From Opitutales bacterium (GTDB taxonomy: Bacteria; Verrucomicrobiota; Verrucomicrobiia; Opitutales; UBA953), in NCBI GenBank assembly GCA_017935025.1, contig JAGBIL010000003.1:1-52710 (forward strand): a stretch of DNA of 52,710 bases, read 5' to 3'. This document shows, in pieces, positions 41,353-49,177 of the stretch (positions are counted from its first letter, which is position 1; each line of letters starts with the position of its first letter). Under the pieces are notes generated by a model. The model searched no databases. It was not told the origin of the DNA and saw only the letters and a program-made list of their open reading frames with translations. The translations under genes and the position numbers were made by a program.

Positions 41353-42861
41353 ATGCACGCAACGGACTGGCAGAACAATGCAATTGCGCTTTTTGCGAAA
41401 ACGAAAGACTCGAAATTTTTCCGGACATTTCATTCGGAATTTGAAATTCGAGATTCGCAATCCGCAATCGCCGTAGCCTGCTCCGGCGGCGCGGATTCGC
41501 TCGCAGCGTTGCTTCTGACTTGGGCAAAATTTCCCGGAGCGCGGGAACGGCTTTGCGTTTTGCATTTCGACCACGCCGTGCGCAAAGAAAGCGCGGCGGA
41601 CGCCGAATTCGTGCGCAAAGTTTGCGCCGCGCTCGACATCGGATTTATTTGCCAGCGCCGCGTTCCCGCGCCCGAGGAAAACCGCCATTCCGAAGCGGAT
41701 TTGCGTGCCGCTCGCCTGGACTTTTTCGCCCGGGAAATGCACAAGCGCGGCATCAAAATCCTCGTGCAGGGACACCAGCGCGACGACATCGCCGAAACGC
41801 TTTTGATGCGCCTCACGCGCGGCGCGGGAACGGACGGACTTGCCGCACCGCGAAAAATTTCGCCGCAACCCGACGGGCGCGTTTTTGTGCGTCCGCTTCT
41901 GGACATTCCCAAAGAAAACATCGTTTCCGCTCTGCGCGACTGCGAAATTCCGTGGTGCGAAGATGCCACCAACGCGGGAACGGATTATTTCCGCAATCGC
42001 GTACGCAACCGCGTTTTGCCGGAACTCCGCGATGCCGCACCGTTTGAAAACATCGCGCGTTCCCGCAAACTCGCCGAGGAAGATGCCGATGCCTTAGATT
42101 TTTTCGCAAACGAGATTTTCAAAAAAAGTCATACTTCGAGCACTACGCATCGAGCCGTTTTTTGCCTGATGCCTGATGCCCGATGTTCGAAACTCGTCTC
42201 TTTCCCGGCGATTGCGCGTCGCGTTTTGAGAAAAATTTTTGCGCAGGAAAAAATCGAAACCGACGGTGCGGCGGTCGCCGACGCATTCGTCGAAGCGATT
42301 TGCGCGGGAACGCCGTTGAAAAAACAAATCGGCAACCGCGAAATCGTTTGGACGGGAACGGAATTACGCCTGGGAGAAGCGGAGTCCCGCCGCCTTATCT
42401 TGGGAGAAGCGGACTCCGGCCGCTTCCGCGAAAACGAAAATTCGTCCGTAAATTTTCCTACGCGCCAAAATTCCGCCTCCCGCGAAAACCGCGAGATGCA
42501 GCTTCGCCCATACTTTTTTGAAAAAGTCTTCGTCACGGAAGAACTTTTCGCAAAAATCCGCGCGGGAGCATTTTCGCCGGATGAAACGGTTTTTCTCGCG
42601 GGAACGCCGGAAATTTTCGTGCGCGAACTTTTGCCCGAAGAAAAATTCCGTCCGCTCGGCGCACCGGGCGAAAAATCCGTTTTGAGAATTTTTACAGACA
42701 AAAAAATCCCCCGGGAACGCCGAAAAAACATCCCCGTTTTCGCCGACGGCACGGGAATTGCATGGATTCCGGGATTGCCGCCTGCGGAACGCTTCCGAAT
42801 CCGTGCGGCGGGAACGACGGCTCTGCGGTTGACTTACCGCCGCGAGGCTTTACCTTTATAG
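41353..42861 (+). CDS. tilS: tRNA(Ile)-lysidine synthase with internal repeat insertions
   Basis: Modifies C34 of tRNA-Ile2 to lysidine using ATP and lysine, so that AUA is read correctly. The PP-loop signature VACSGGADSLAALLL (about residues 40-55) and GHQRDDIAETLLMRLTRGAG are clear. The C-terminal TilS domain is at about 380-502. At 502 residues it is longer than many. Three stretches are repeat DNA in frame: heptads at 41436-41470 just before the PP-loop, GCCTGAT heptads at 42164-42184, and two copies of a 27-base palindromic unit at 42371-42427. These probably lie in linkers. Confidence 0.93.
   Translation: MHATDWQNNAIALFAKTKDSKFFRTFHSEFEIRDSQSAIAVACSGGADSLAALLLTWAKFPGARERLCVLHFDHAVRKESAADAEFVRKVCAALDIGFICQRRVPAPEENRHSEADLRAARLDFFAREMHKRGIKILVQGHQRDDIAETLLMRLTRGAGTDGLAAPRKISPQPDGRVFVRPLLDIPKENIVSALRDCEIPWCEDATNAGTDYFRNRVRNRVLPELRDAAPFENIARSRKLAEEDADALDFFANEIFKKSHTSSTTHRAVFCLMPDARCSKLVSFPAIARRVLRKIFAQEKIETDGAAVADAFVEAICAGTPLKKQIGNREIVWTGTELRLGEAESRRLILGEADSGRFRENENSSVNFPTRQNSASRENREMQLRPYFFEKVFVTEELFAKIRAGAFSPDETVFLAGTPEIFVRELLPEEKFRPLGAPGEKSVLRIFTDKKIPRERRKNIPVFADGTGIAWIPGLPPAERFRIRAAGTTALRLTYRREALPL
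41436..41470. repeat. Heptad array inside the 5' end of tilS
   Basis: Five exact 7-base units (GGAATTT, GAAATTC, GAGATTC, GCAATCC, GCAATCG) encode residues around EFEIRDSQSAIA directly before the PP-loop. This is coding DNA with the same periodicity as the intergenic arrays. Confidence 0.65.
42164..42184. repeat. Heptad array inside tilS
   Basis: Three units (GCCTGAT, GCCTGAT, GCCCGAT) are read in frame as CLMPDAR. The unit matches the TCAGGCA-type arrays at 18366-18393 and 48805-48832 in the opposite orientation. The surrounding segment is Ser/Thr-rich and looks like an extra loop. Confidence 0.7.
42371..42427. repeat. Two REP-like palindromic units inside tilS
   Basis: Two 27-base copies, both starting TGGGAGAAGCGGA and spaced 30 bases apart, encode the near-duplicate LGEAESRRLI and LGEADSGRF. 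Each is palindromic (for example GAAGCGG with CCGCTTC), so they resemble REP units captured in a coding sequence. Confidence 0.65.
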
Positions 42862-42913
42862 CTTTTATTATTTTCGCGCGCGCACGCGCAAGAGAAACGC
42901 ACACAAATTTTCC

Positions 42914-44977
42914 ATGGCACAAAACGAAAACGACAGTAAAAAACCGGCACCGCGAACCGATTTTCGCGTGTTGCTGATGTGGGGCGCGATTATCGCCGTG
43001 CTCGTAGGCTTGCTGATTTACACACCGGGCGGAAAAACGACCTCCCGCGAAATCACGATCGCCCAAGTCCTCGAATTTGCGAAACAAAAAAGCATCAGCT
43101 CGATTACGCTGAAAAACAATCCCGTCGGCGGGGCAAAAAATTACTACACCATCACCGGCGAATTGCACACCGTTCCCGCCGCAACGGGAACGACGCAAGC
43201 CGGACAGCCGAACGCCGTCTCTCCCGTGCAGAATCTCGCCAAATTCAACGCGAGCGGCACGCTTTTGGAGGACGACATCAAACTGCTCCGCGATTCCGTT
43301 CCCGCGCAATCGTTTAAGGACACGCCCGCCGGTTCGCGCATGGGCGACCTGATCTGGGCGATTTTACCTTCGCTGATTATCGGCGGAATTATCCTGTTTC
43401 TCATTTTCCGCTCCATCAGACGTGCGCAATCGCAACAATTCCTGTTCGGGCGTTCCCGCGCCAAACTTCTCGACAAGGAAAAATCAAAAGTTTCCTTCAA
43501 AGACGTTGCCGGATGCGACGAAGCGAAGGAAGAAGTTTCCGAAGTCGTCGATTTTCTGCGCGAACCGAAGCGCTTTTCCGAAATCGGCGGGCGCATCCCG
43601 AAGGGCGTTTTGCTCGTCGGGCCTCCCGGCACGGGAAAAACGCTTCTCGCACGCGCAGTCGCAGGCGAAGCGGACGTTCCGTTCTTCTCAATTTCAGGCT
43701 CGGACTTCGTCGAACTCTACGTCGGCGTCGGAGCTTCCCGCGTTCGCGATACGTTTGAACAGGCACGCAAAAATGCGCCTTGCATCATTTTCATCGACGA
43801 AATCGACGCTGTCGGGCGCCAGCGCGGAAGCGGTCTCGGCGGCGGGAACGACGAACGCGAACAAACGCTCAACTCGCTTCTCGTCGAAATGGACGGATTC
43901 GCGCCGCAGGAAGGCGTTATCGTTATCGCAGCGACCAATCGCGCGGACGTGCTCGACGCCGCCCTGCTTCGCCCGGGACGTTTTGACCGTCAGGTTTACG
44001 TTGATTTGCCCGACCTGAAAGGACGCGAAGCCATTCTCCGCGTTCACGCGAAAAAATTTAAAATTTCCGAAAAAGTCGATCTGGCATACGTCGCCAAAAC
44101 GACAACCGGATTCGCGGGAGCGGATTTGGCAAATCTTTTGAACGAAGCCGCACTCGTCGCCGTTCGCGCGAAGAAAACCGAAATTGATATGATTTCCGTC
44201 GAAGAAGCGCGCGACAAAATTTCCTACGGGCGGGAACGCCGCCGCGTGATGGACGACAAAGACCGCGCCACCACCGCCTATCACGAAGCCGGACACGCGC
44301 TCGTGCAAGTCGCCATCGACGACGGTACGATGCCTTTGCACAAGGTAACGATTATTCCGCGCGGCGGAGCGCTCGGTATGGCGATGTTCATGCCCAGCAA
44401 GGACATTCTCGGACGTACGAAAACACAACTGCTAAACACGATTTGCTCCACGATGGCGGGACGCATCGGCGAAAAAGTTTTTACGCACGATATTAGCTCC
44501 GGAGCATCGAGCGACATCAAAAGCGCCACGTCGATGGCACGCCGCATGGTTTGCGAGTGGGGCATGAGCTCGCTCGGCCCCGTAGCCTTCGGCGAAAACC
44601 AGCAAAATCTTTTCCTCGGACGCGAAATCGCGCGCACGCAAAACATCAGCGAAGCGACTTTGCAAAATATTGACCGCGAAATTCGCGACATCATCGACAG
44701 TCAATACGAACGTGCGGAAAAGATCATTTCCGAAAACGCCGAAGCCCACAAAAAAATCGCCGAAGCGTTGCTCGAATATGAAACGCTCGACGGCGTTCAC
44801 GTGAAGGAAATTCTCGAACACGGAGAAATCCGCACGTCCGTCGAATACAAGCCGCTTTCCGCCGTCAAAGACGATGCCGAAGAGGAAAAAGAAAGCGAAA
44901 ACAAGCCGGAAACCGTTCCCGCGCCCGAGCAAACGGAAGCGCCTTCCGCCGAGCCGACGCCGGAGCCCAAACCGTAA
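42914..44977 (+). CDS. ftsH: ATP-dependent zinc metalloprotease FtsH
   Basis: Membrane-bound AAA+ protease that removes misfolded membrane proteins and regulatory substrates. Two membrane helices ([18 protein letters not shown] and [20 protein letters not shown]) flank a periplasmic domain. The AAA module has Walker A GPPGTGKT, Walker [13 protein letters not shown] and SRH region [21 protein letters not shown]. The zinc site is HEAGH. The periplasmic loop is larger than usual and includes Ala/Thr-rich insertions. The C-terminal tail of about 50 residues is Glu/Pro-rich. It follows tilS after 52 bases; the tilS-ftsH order is common in bacteria. Confidence 0.97.
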   Translation: MAQNENDSKKPAPRTDFRVLLMWGAIIAVLVGLLIYTPGGKTTSREITIAQVLEFAKQKSISSITLKNNPVGGAKNYYTITGELHTVPAATGTTQAGQPNAVSPVQNLAKFNASGTLLEDDIKLLRDSVPAQSFKDTPAGSRMGDLIWAILPSLIIGGIILFLIFRSIRRAQSQQFLFGRSRAKLLDKEKSKVSFKDVAGCDEAKEEVSEVVDFLREPKRFSEIGGRIPKGVLLVGPPGTGKTLLARAVAGEADVPFFSISGSDFVELYVGVGASRVRDTFEQARKNAPCIIFIDEIDAVGRQRGSGLGGGNDEREQTLNSLLVEMDGFAPQEGVIVIAATNRADVLDAALLRPGRFDRQVYVDLPDLKGREAILRVHAKKFKISEKVDLAYVAKTTTGFAGADLANLLNEAALVAVRAKKTEIDMISVEEARDKISYGRERRRVMDDKDRATTAYHEAGHALVQVAIDDGTMPLHKVTIIPRGGALGMAMFMPSKDILGRTKTQLLNTICSTMAGRIGEKVFTHDISSGASSDIKSATSMARRMVCEWGMSSLGPVAFGENQQNLFLGREIARTQNISEATLQNIDREIRDIIDSQYERAEKIISENAEAHKKIAEALLEYETLDGVHVKEILEHGEIRTSVEYKPLSAVKDDAEEEKESENKPETVPAPEQTEAPSAEPTPEPKP

Positions 44978-45015
44978 TTCCTTTCTTCCTCCAAAATTGC
45001 TCATTTTTTCGCCTC

Positions 45016-46038
45016 ATGATTTTTTCGAAAAAAACTTTGACCGCCCTTGCCCTCGCCGCCGTTCCCGCGCTCGGCTTCGCCATGTCCGAAACCGAAAAGG
45101 AGCAAGTGCGGGAACTGTTTCACGACCAAATGCGAGATGCCATCGTCGTTTGCGTCAACGGAGAAATCATCACGCTGAACGACTTGCGCCGGGAAACCAT
45201 GCGCTACATTCCCGAACTGCGCCGCTCGGCAAAATCGCAGCAGGATTATCAGCAAAAAATTCAGGAACTGACGCAAGGCACGATTCAAAGCCTTACGGAC
45301 ACGCACCTGCTTGTCAGCGCTTTTGACGATTCCGGAGCGCAAATGGACGAAAACTACATTGAGCAGCGCATCAACGACATCATTGAGCAGGAATTTGACG
45401 GCGACCGCTCAAAATACCTGCAAATGCTCCGCCAAACGGGAAGCAATCCGCTCGCCGATAAGCGCCGTATGCGGGAACGCATCAAAGCCGCAAGCTGGGA
45501 CGACCACATCGTACAATCCGCCGTCAGCGAAATTTCTCCCGCCGAAGTCAAAGCCGAATACGACGCAAACATTGAGCAATTCAAAAATCCTGCATCCGTC
45601 GAATACGCGCAAATCGTGATGTTCGCGGGAGCGTCGGAAACGGACGAACAGGTTCGCACCACGGCGGCGCGGCTCCAAAAACAACTTGCCGCAAAAGAAA
45701 CGGAATTTGAATCCGCGGCAAAATTTTTCTCGCGCGACGATTATCGTTCCAACGGAGGCTACGTCGGCTGGATGCCTCTTGCCGACCTTTCCGAACAGAT
45801 CGTTCCCGCATTTGAAAAAATCAAAGACGGAGAAGTTTCGGAACTCATCGAACTTGACGCGCCCAACGGAAAAATTTTCGTCATTTTGAAAAAAATCGCG
45901 TCGCGCGAAGCGGGAATCACACCGCTCAAAGACGTGCGTGCGCAAATCGAAAACCAGTTGCGTTCCCGCAAAATTCAGCAACGGCGTGCCGAAAAAATGG
46001 CGGAACTTCGCGACGAATATTACATTCGCTCGTACTGA
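45016..46038 (+). CDS. SurA-like periplasmic chaperone with parvulin domain
   Basis: A 340-residue exported protein: signal peptide ALALAAVPALGFA, a SurA-type helical chaperone region (VVCVNGEIITLNDLRRE, then helices with EQRINDIIEQEFDGD), and one peptidyl-prolyl isomerase domain of the parvulin kind (ASVEYAQIVMFAG, FFSRDDYRSNGGYVGWMPLADLSEQI, GEVSELIEL, ILKKIASREAG). SurA of E. coli carries two parvulin domains, whereas this one has a single domain. It probably aids outer-membrane protein folding. It follows ftsH by 38 bases and may share its transcript. Confidence 0.88.
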   Translation: MIFSKKTLTALALAAVPALGFAMSETEKEQVRELFHDQMRDAIVVCVNGEIITLNDLRRETMRYIPELRRSAKSQQDYQQKIQELTQGTIQSLTDTHLLVSAFDDSGAQMDENYIEQRINDIIEQEFDGDRSKYLQMLRQTGSNPLADKRRMRERIKAASWDDHIVQSAVSEISPAEVKAEYDANIEQFKNPASVEYAQIVMFAGASETDEQVRTTAARLQKQLAAKETEFESAAKFFSRDDYRSNGGYVGWMPLADLSEQIVPAFEKIKDGEVSELIELDAPNGKIFVILKKIASREAGITPLKDVRAQIENQLRSRKIQQRRAEKMAELRDEYYIRSY

Positions 46039-46554
46039 CATTTCTACGCTGAGAATGTAAGCGCCGATTCGTTTTTCAACACAGAGGCGCACAGAGATGA
46101 CTCTGGCGTGCGGAGCTTGGGGAATGCACGCAAACAAAACTGCGCCGCGGGAACGACGTCTTCGCTCACGGATGCTCTCGCGGCTCAATGGAACGGGCTT
46201 CGCTACGCTCGCGAATATCAAATCTCAAACTCCGAATAAAAAATTCGTGAAAATTTGTGTAAAACATCGGATGTCTCACGAAAGCGACAAGAGTGTCATT
46301 ACGGTCCGAAACGTTTTGGCGGCGCGGGAATGGTGTTTATTTATGCGGGAGAGAGCCCGAACGTGTGATTTTTTCTTTTTTAGAAAACTCAACGCCTCGG
46401 AGAGGCGTTATGTTCTAAAACCCTGCGCGTAAGCGTAGGGAAAGGAACGAAAAAAGACGAAACAAAACCGGATGACGCGCAGATACGCAGTGTTCGCGTT
46501 CCCGCCGCCAAAAACGTTTGGGACGGGAATGGCAGGATGTCGCCCCTCCCGCCG
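46039..46554. other. Gene-free gap between convergent surA-like and udg genes, with REP-like palindromes
   Basis: The 516-base gap has no credible gene. It holds a possible heptad run at 46213-46233 (GAATATC, AAATCTC, AAACTCC), two palindromes (46391-46409 and 46421-46440), one GGGAACG word (46149) and one CGTTCCC word (46497). No clear terminator for either flanking gene was identified. Confidence 0.5.
46391..46440. repeat. Pair of REP-like palindromes
   Basis: AACGCCTC-GGA-GAGGCGTT (46391-46409, perfect 8-bp stem) is followed 11 bases later by CCCTGCGC-GTAA-GCGTAGGG (46421-46440, one mismatch). Two palindromes at fixed short spacing in a long intergenic gap is the arrangement of REP or BIME-like elements. 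Confidence 0.65.
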
Positions 46555-47607
46555 TTATTTTTTCGGAAGGAAGAAGTTGCGCTGGCGTTCGGAAATCGGA
46601 AGCTCGGCAATTTCCATCATGCGAAGAAAATCTTCCCACGCCGCACGCTTGGATTTTACCGAATCGTTGCGCAAAAGATACGACGGGTGATACGTCGCGA
46701 CGACGGGAATACCGCGAAAATCCAGCGTTTTCCCGCGCATCGCGCCAATGCGCCGATCGGGGTCGAACCCGAGCAACCCGTTTACGGCTGTCAGCCCGAG
46801 CGCAACGATGACGCGCGGACGGATAATTTCCGTTTGCGCCGCAAGATACGGCAGGCAGTACGCCATTTCTTCGGGCGTAGGCGGACGGTTGCCGTAAAGC
46901 GTCGGAAGTTCCGGCCTCCATTTCATAATGTTGCCGATGTAAACCTGCTCGCGAGCCAGTCCGGCGGCGGCAATCATTTTGTCCAAAAGTTTACCCGCAG
47001 GACCGACAAACGGACGTCCGGCGGTTTCTTCTTCCGCGCCGGGAGCTTCGCCGCAGAAAAACACGGAGGCTTCCGCGTTGCCTTCGCCGAAAACGAGATG
47101 TTTTCCTTTGTGCAAGTGCTCGTTGCAAATCGGATCGCCGAGCATTTGCGTACGCAGCGCGTCGAGGCGTTCGGCGTTCGTTCCCGTCGCGGGAACGGCG
47201 GCAACGCGCGCTTTGCTGACGGAAACATCGAAGCTCGGAGCTTTTTTCTCCGGCGCGGCGGGAACGCTTTTTGCCGGAGTCGGTTTCGAGGAAACAATTT
47301 CGTCGAAAGAAATCGGCGGGAACGGTTCCGGATCGGGCGCACGCAGATTTTGTTGCGGAGGCGGAGAAACCCGGGGCGACGAGTGCGGCGACGGTTTTTT
47401 GGAGGAAACGGGCGACGGAGTCGGGCGAACGGAAGCCGCAGAAGCAACATCGGCGACGCGCGTTCCCGTGGCGGCGTTTTCGCGCACGGCGGCAGCAACG
47501 CGCGTACGCAAAGTCTCGAGCGCTTCTTCGCTGACGAAAACATCCGTCGTGCCCTCGTTTTTGAGGGCACGCAGATTCCCGAGCAAAACCTCCAACTCCG
47601 CGCGCAT
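46555..47607 (-). CDS. Uracil-DNA glycosylase, family 4 type, with Pro/Ser-rich N-terminal extension
   Basis: Base-excision repair enzyme removing uracil from DNA. The catalytic C-terminal half (about residues 155-350) has VFFCGEAPGAEEETAGRPFVG, YIGNIMKWRPEL, VIVALGLTAVNGLLG and VVATYHPSYLLRN, all typical of family 4/5 enzymes, which often bind an iron-sulfur cluster. The first ~140 residues are a low-complexity extension rich in Pro, Ser and Ala, seen in several bacterial phyla and probably flexible. Transcribed after hisI, from which it is separated by a heptad inverted pair. Confidence 0.92.
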   Translation of the reverse strand: MRAELEVLLGNLRALKNEGTTDVFVSEEALETLRTRVAAAVRENAATGTRVADVASAASVRPTPSPVSSKKPSPHSSPRVSPPPQQNLRAPDPEPFPPISFDEIVSSKPTPAKSVPAAPEKKAPSFDVSVSKARVAAVPATGTNAERLDALRTQMLGDPICNEHLHKGKHLVFGEGNAEASVFFCGEAPGAEEETAGRPFVGPAGKLLDKMIAAAGLAREQVYIGNIMKWRPELPTLYGNRPPTPEEMAYCLPYLAAQTEIIRPRVIVALGLTAVNGLLGFDPDRRIGAMRGKTLDFRGIPVVATYHPSYLLRNDSVKSKRAAWEDFLRMMEIAELPISERQRNFFLPKK

Positions 47608-47611
47608 TTTG

Positions 47612-47683
47612 AGTTAATTGATAATTAATAACGGATAATGGATAGTCTTAAAAATTATCAATTATCCGCTATCCGTTATTCCT
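47612..47683. repeat. Heptad inverted pair between hisI and udg, almost no core
   Basis: The left array (TAATTGA, TAATTAA, TAACGGA, TAATGGA) and right array (ATTATCA, ATTATCC, GCTATCC, GTTATTC) are inverted and separated only by about ten bases. It is the clearest case of an array pair without a hairpin core or gene. Confidence 0.85.
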
Positions 47684-47690
47684 TAAAAAA

Positions 47691-48119
47691 TTATTCCATC
47701 CCCGGAACAAAACGCAGCGTTTTACCGTCGGTCAAATCGAGCGAGCGATAGTAACACCCGCGACGTGCGAGCCCGTCCTGGCCTTTCGTGTGGCACGCGC
47801 CTTTTCCGGCGGGACGCACGAGATAAAGAAGCGAGTTCTGTTCGCAGTTGACTCGGACTTCAACGAGTTTCAGGTAATCACCGGAAGTTTTTCCTTTAAT
47901 CCAAAGCTCGTTGCGGGACGTGCTCCAAAACGTCGCCATGCCTTCTTTTAACGCCGTTTCAAGCGCAAGCGCATTCGCGTAAGCGACAATCAGCACTTCT
48001 TTTGTATCGGCGTCCTGCGCGACCACGGGAACGACATCGGACTCGCATTGCGCAACCGCTTTGCGCAGTTTCGTGAAGTCGAAATTAAAAACGGAACCTT
48101 CTTCGATTTCTTTGCTCAT
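47691..48119 (-). CDS. hisI: Phosphoribosyl-AMP cyclohydrolase
   Basis: Third step of histidine synthesis: opens the adenine ring of phosphoribosyl-AMP. DADTKEVLIVAYANALALE and the Trp-Ser region FWSTSRNELWIKGKTSGDYL match the family. The zinc and magnesium ligands are in VNCEQNSLLYLV and CHTKGQDGLARRGCYYR. At 142 residues it is the monofunctional form without a HisE domain. No other his gene lies nearby, so the pathway is dispersed. Confidence 0.94.
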   Translation of the reverse strand: MSKEIEEGSVFNFDFTKLRKAVAQCESDVVPVVAQDADTKEVLIVAYANALALETALKEGMATFWSTSRNELWIKGKTSGDYLKLVEVRVNCEQNSLLYLVRPAGKGACHTKGQDGLARRGCYYRSLDLTDGKTLRFVPGME

Positions 48120-48198
48120 GATGATGATTTATAAAAAAGTTAAAAATGAGGAATGAGGGAAGTTGTTTTGACGATTATTCCGCAACGGTTTCCGATTA

Positions 48199-48750
48199 TC
48201 AATTACTATTCAGCCGCTCAACGACAAGAGTGAGCCGCGCGGAAAGCACTTCGATGCGGCGCATAATAAAATTGTTGGCGAGAAGCACGGGCATCGCAAT
48301 CAGCAAGCCGAGCATCGTCGTCGTCAGCGCGAGTCCGACCCCGCGCACCAGCATTTGCTGATCCGGCATTCCGCCGTCCTCAGGAAAAAGAATGTAGAGC
48401 CCGTAAACCGTCCCGAAAAGACCGATTAGCGGAGCGATAGAAACAATGGATTCCGGAATGAACATTCCGCGTTCCATGCGGGAAACTTCAATGCGCGCAA
48501 ACGCCGTAAGAGCTGCCGCGTCCGGTTTTTCCCGAAGCGCAAAATCAACGATGCGTCCGCCGGCAGTTTTCGGAAACGCTTTTGCCGTCGCCGCGAAATC
48601 GCCGGAGAGAATCAGTTCCAGCGCTTTTCGCGGCAGGATGCGGTTTTCGCGCAGGGCGATCATGCGCTCAAGAATTACCGCCATCGCCAGAAGCGAACAA
48701 AAACCCAAAGGCCAAATAAACCAGCCCGCGCCCTCAATAATCGTTTGCAT
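48199..48750 (-). CDS. MotA/TolQ/ExbB proton channel protein
   Basis: A 183-residue inner-membrane protein. A first helix (WFIWPLGFCSLLAMAVILERM) precedes a cytoplasmic loop and two more helices (VSIAPLIGLFGTVYGLYILF, then GLALTTTMLGLLIAMPVLLANNFI), the ExbB plan with the conserved Gly/Thr-rich pore. It is short and partners an ExbD/TolR protein; the only candidate here is at 5043-5456, over 40 kb away. The frame runs back to 48813, but that start codon is part of a heptad array, so the ATG at 48750 is preferred. Confidence 0.85.
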   Translation of the reverse strand: MQTIIEGAGWFIWPLGFCSLLAMAVILERMIALRENRILPRKALELILSGDFAATAKAFPKTAGGRIVDFALREKPDAAALTAFARIEVSRMERGMFIPESIVSIAPLIGLFGTVYGLYILFPEDGGMPDQQMLVRGVGLALTTTMLGLLIAMPVLLANNFIMRRIEVLSARLTLVVERLNSN

Positions 48751-48795
48751 AAAAGAAAAATAACGCCGAATCTCCGGTAGCGAAACGTAAAAGTT

Positions 48796-49076
48796 GAATT
48801 TAGCGTCAGGCATCAGGCTTCAAACATCAGGCAAAGTGTTAAGAGAACCTCTATAAATAGAGTTTCCGATGAGAGAGGAGAGGTAAGAGATGACAGGTAT
48901 TTGCATTTCGCTTCGCGGAAGAGGTTTTCGAAATTCTTTTTCCCGCTCGCGGGAACGCATTTACCTCTAAGCTCTCAGCCCTCAGCTCTCATCGGTTTCC
49001 TCAAAAACGAATTCCTATAGGCTACCTTAAGATTTTTGCCAAAGGCAAAAATCTTGAAGCGCGCGCCTGATATTTT
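48796..49076. repeat. Nested heptad-repeat element upstream of the ExbB-like gene
   Basis: The outer left array (48805-48832: GTCAGGC, ATCAGGC, TTCAAAC, ATCAGGC) faces a right part with GCGCGCC, TGATATT, TTGAGCC and the perfect hairpin AAGATTTTTGCC-AAA-GGCAAAAATCTT (49030-49056). Inside is a second inverted pair with a different unit (48866-48899 and 48962-48995; CTCTAAG, CTCTCAG, CCCTCAG), whose ends share ten bases (CCGATGAGAG). One element appears to have entered another. Confidence 0.8.
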
Positions 49077-49085
49077 GAGCCCCCC

Positions 49086-49118
49086 AAAAAAAAACCTTCT
49101 TCGCCGTTGCGGGCGAAG
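49086..49118 (-). terminator. Rho-independent terminator of the long greA-like gene
   Basis: A perfect 7-bp stem CTTCGCC/GGCGAAG with a 6-base loop is followed on the minus strand by GAAGG and nine T residues. It lies about 60 bases beyond the stop at 49178. Confidence 0.85.
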
Positions 49119-49177
49119 GAGGAAAACACATGAAAAACCAATTACAACAGCTTCTGTTATGATTGGAAAGGGATTGA

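Larger units (their letters stand above)
48751..49177. other. Gap upstream of the ExbB-like gene, filled by nested repeats
   Basis: The 427-base gap contains no gene. It consists mainly of a nested heptad-repeat element (48796-49076) and the terminator of the long greA-like gene (49099-49118). The promoter of the ExbB-like gene must lie within or beside the repeats. Confidence 0.55.
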
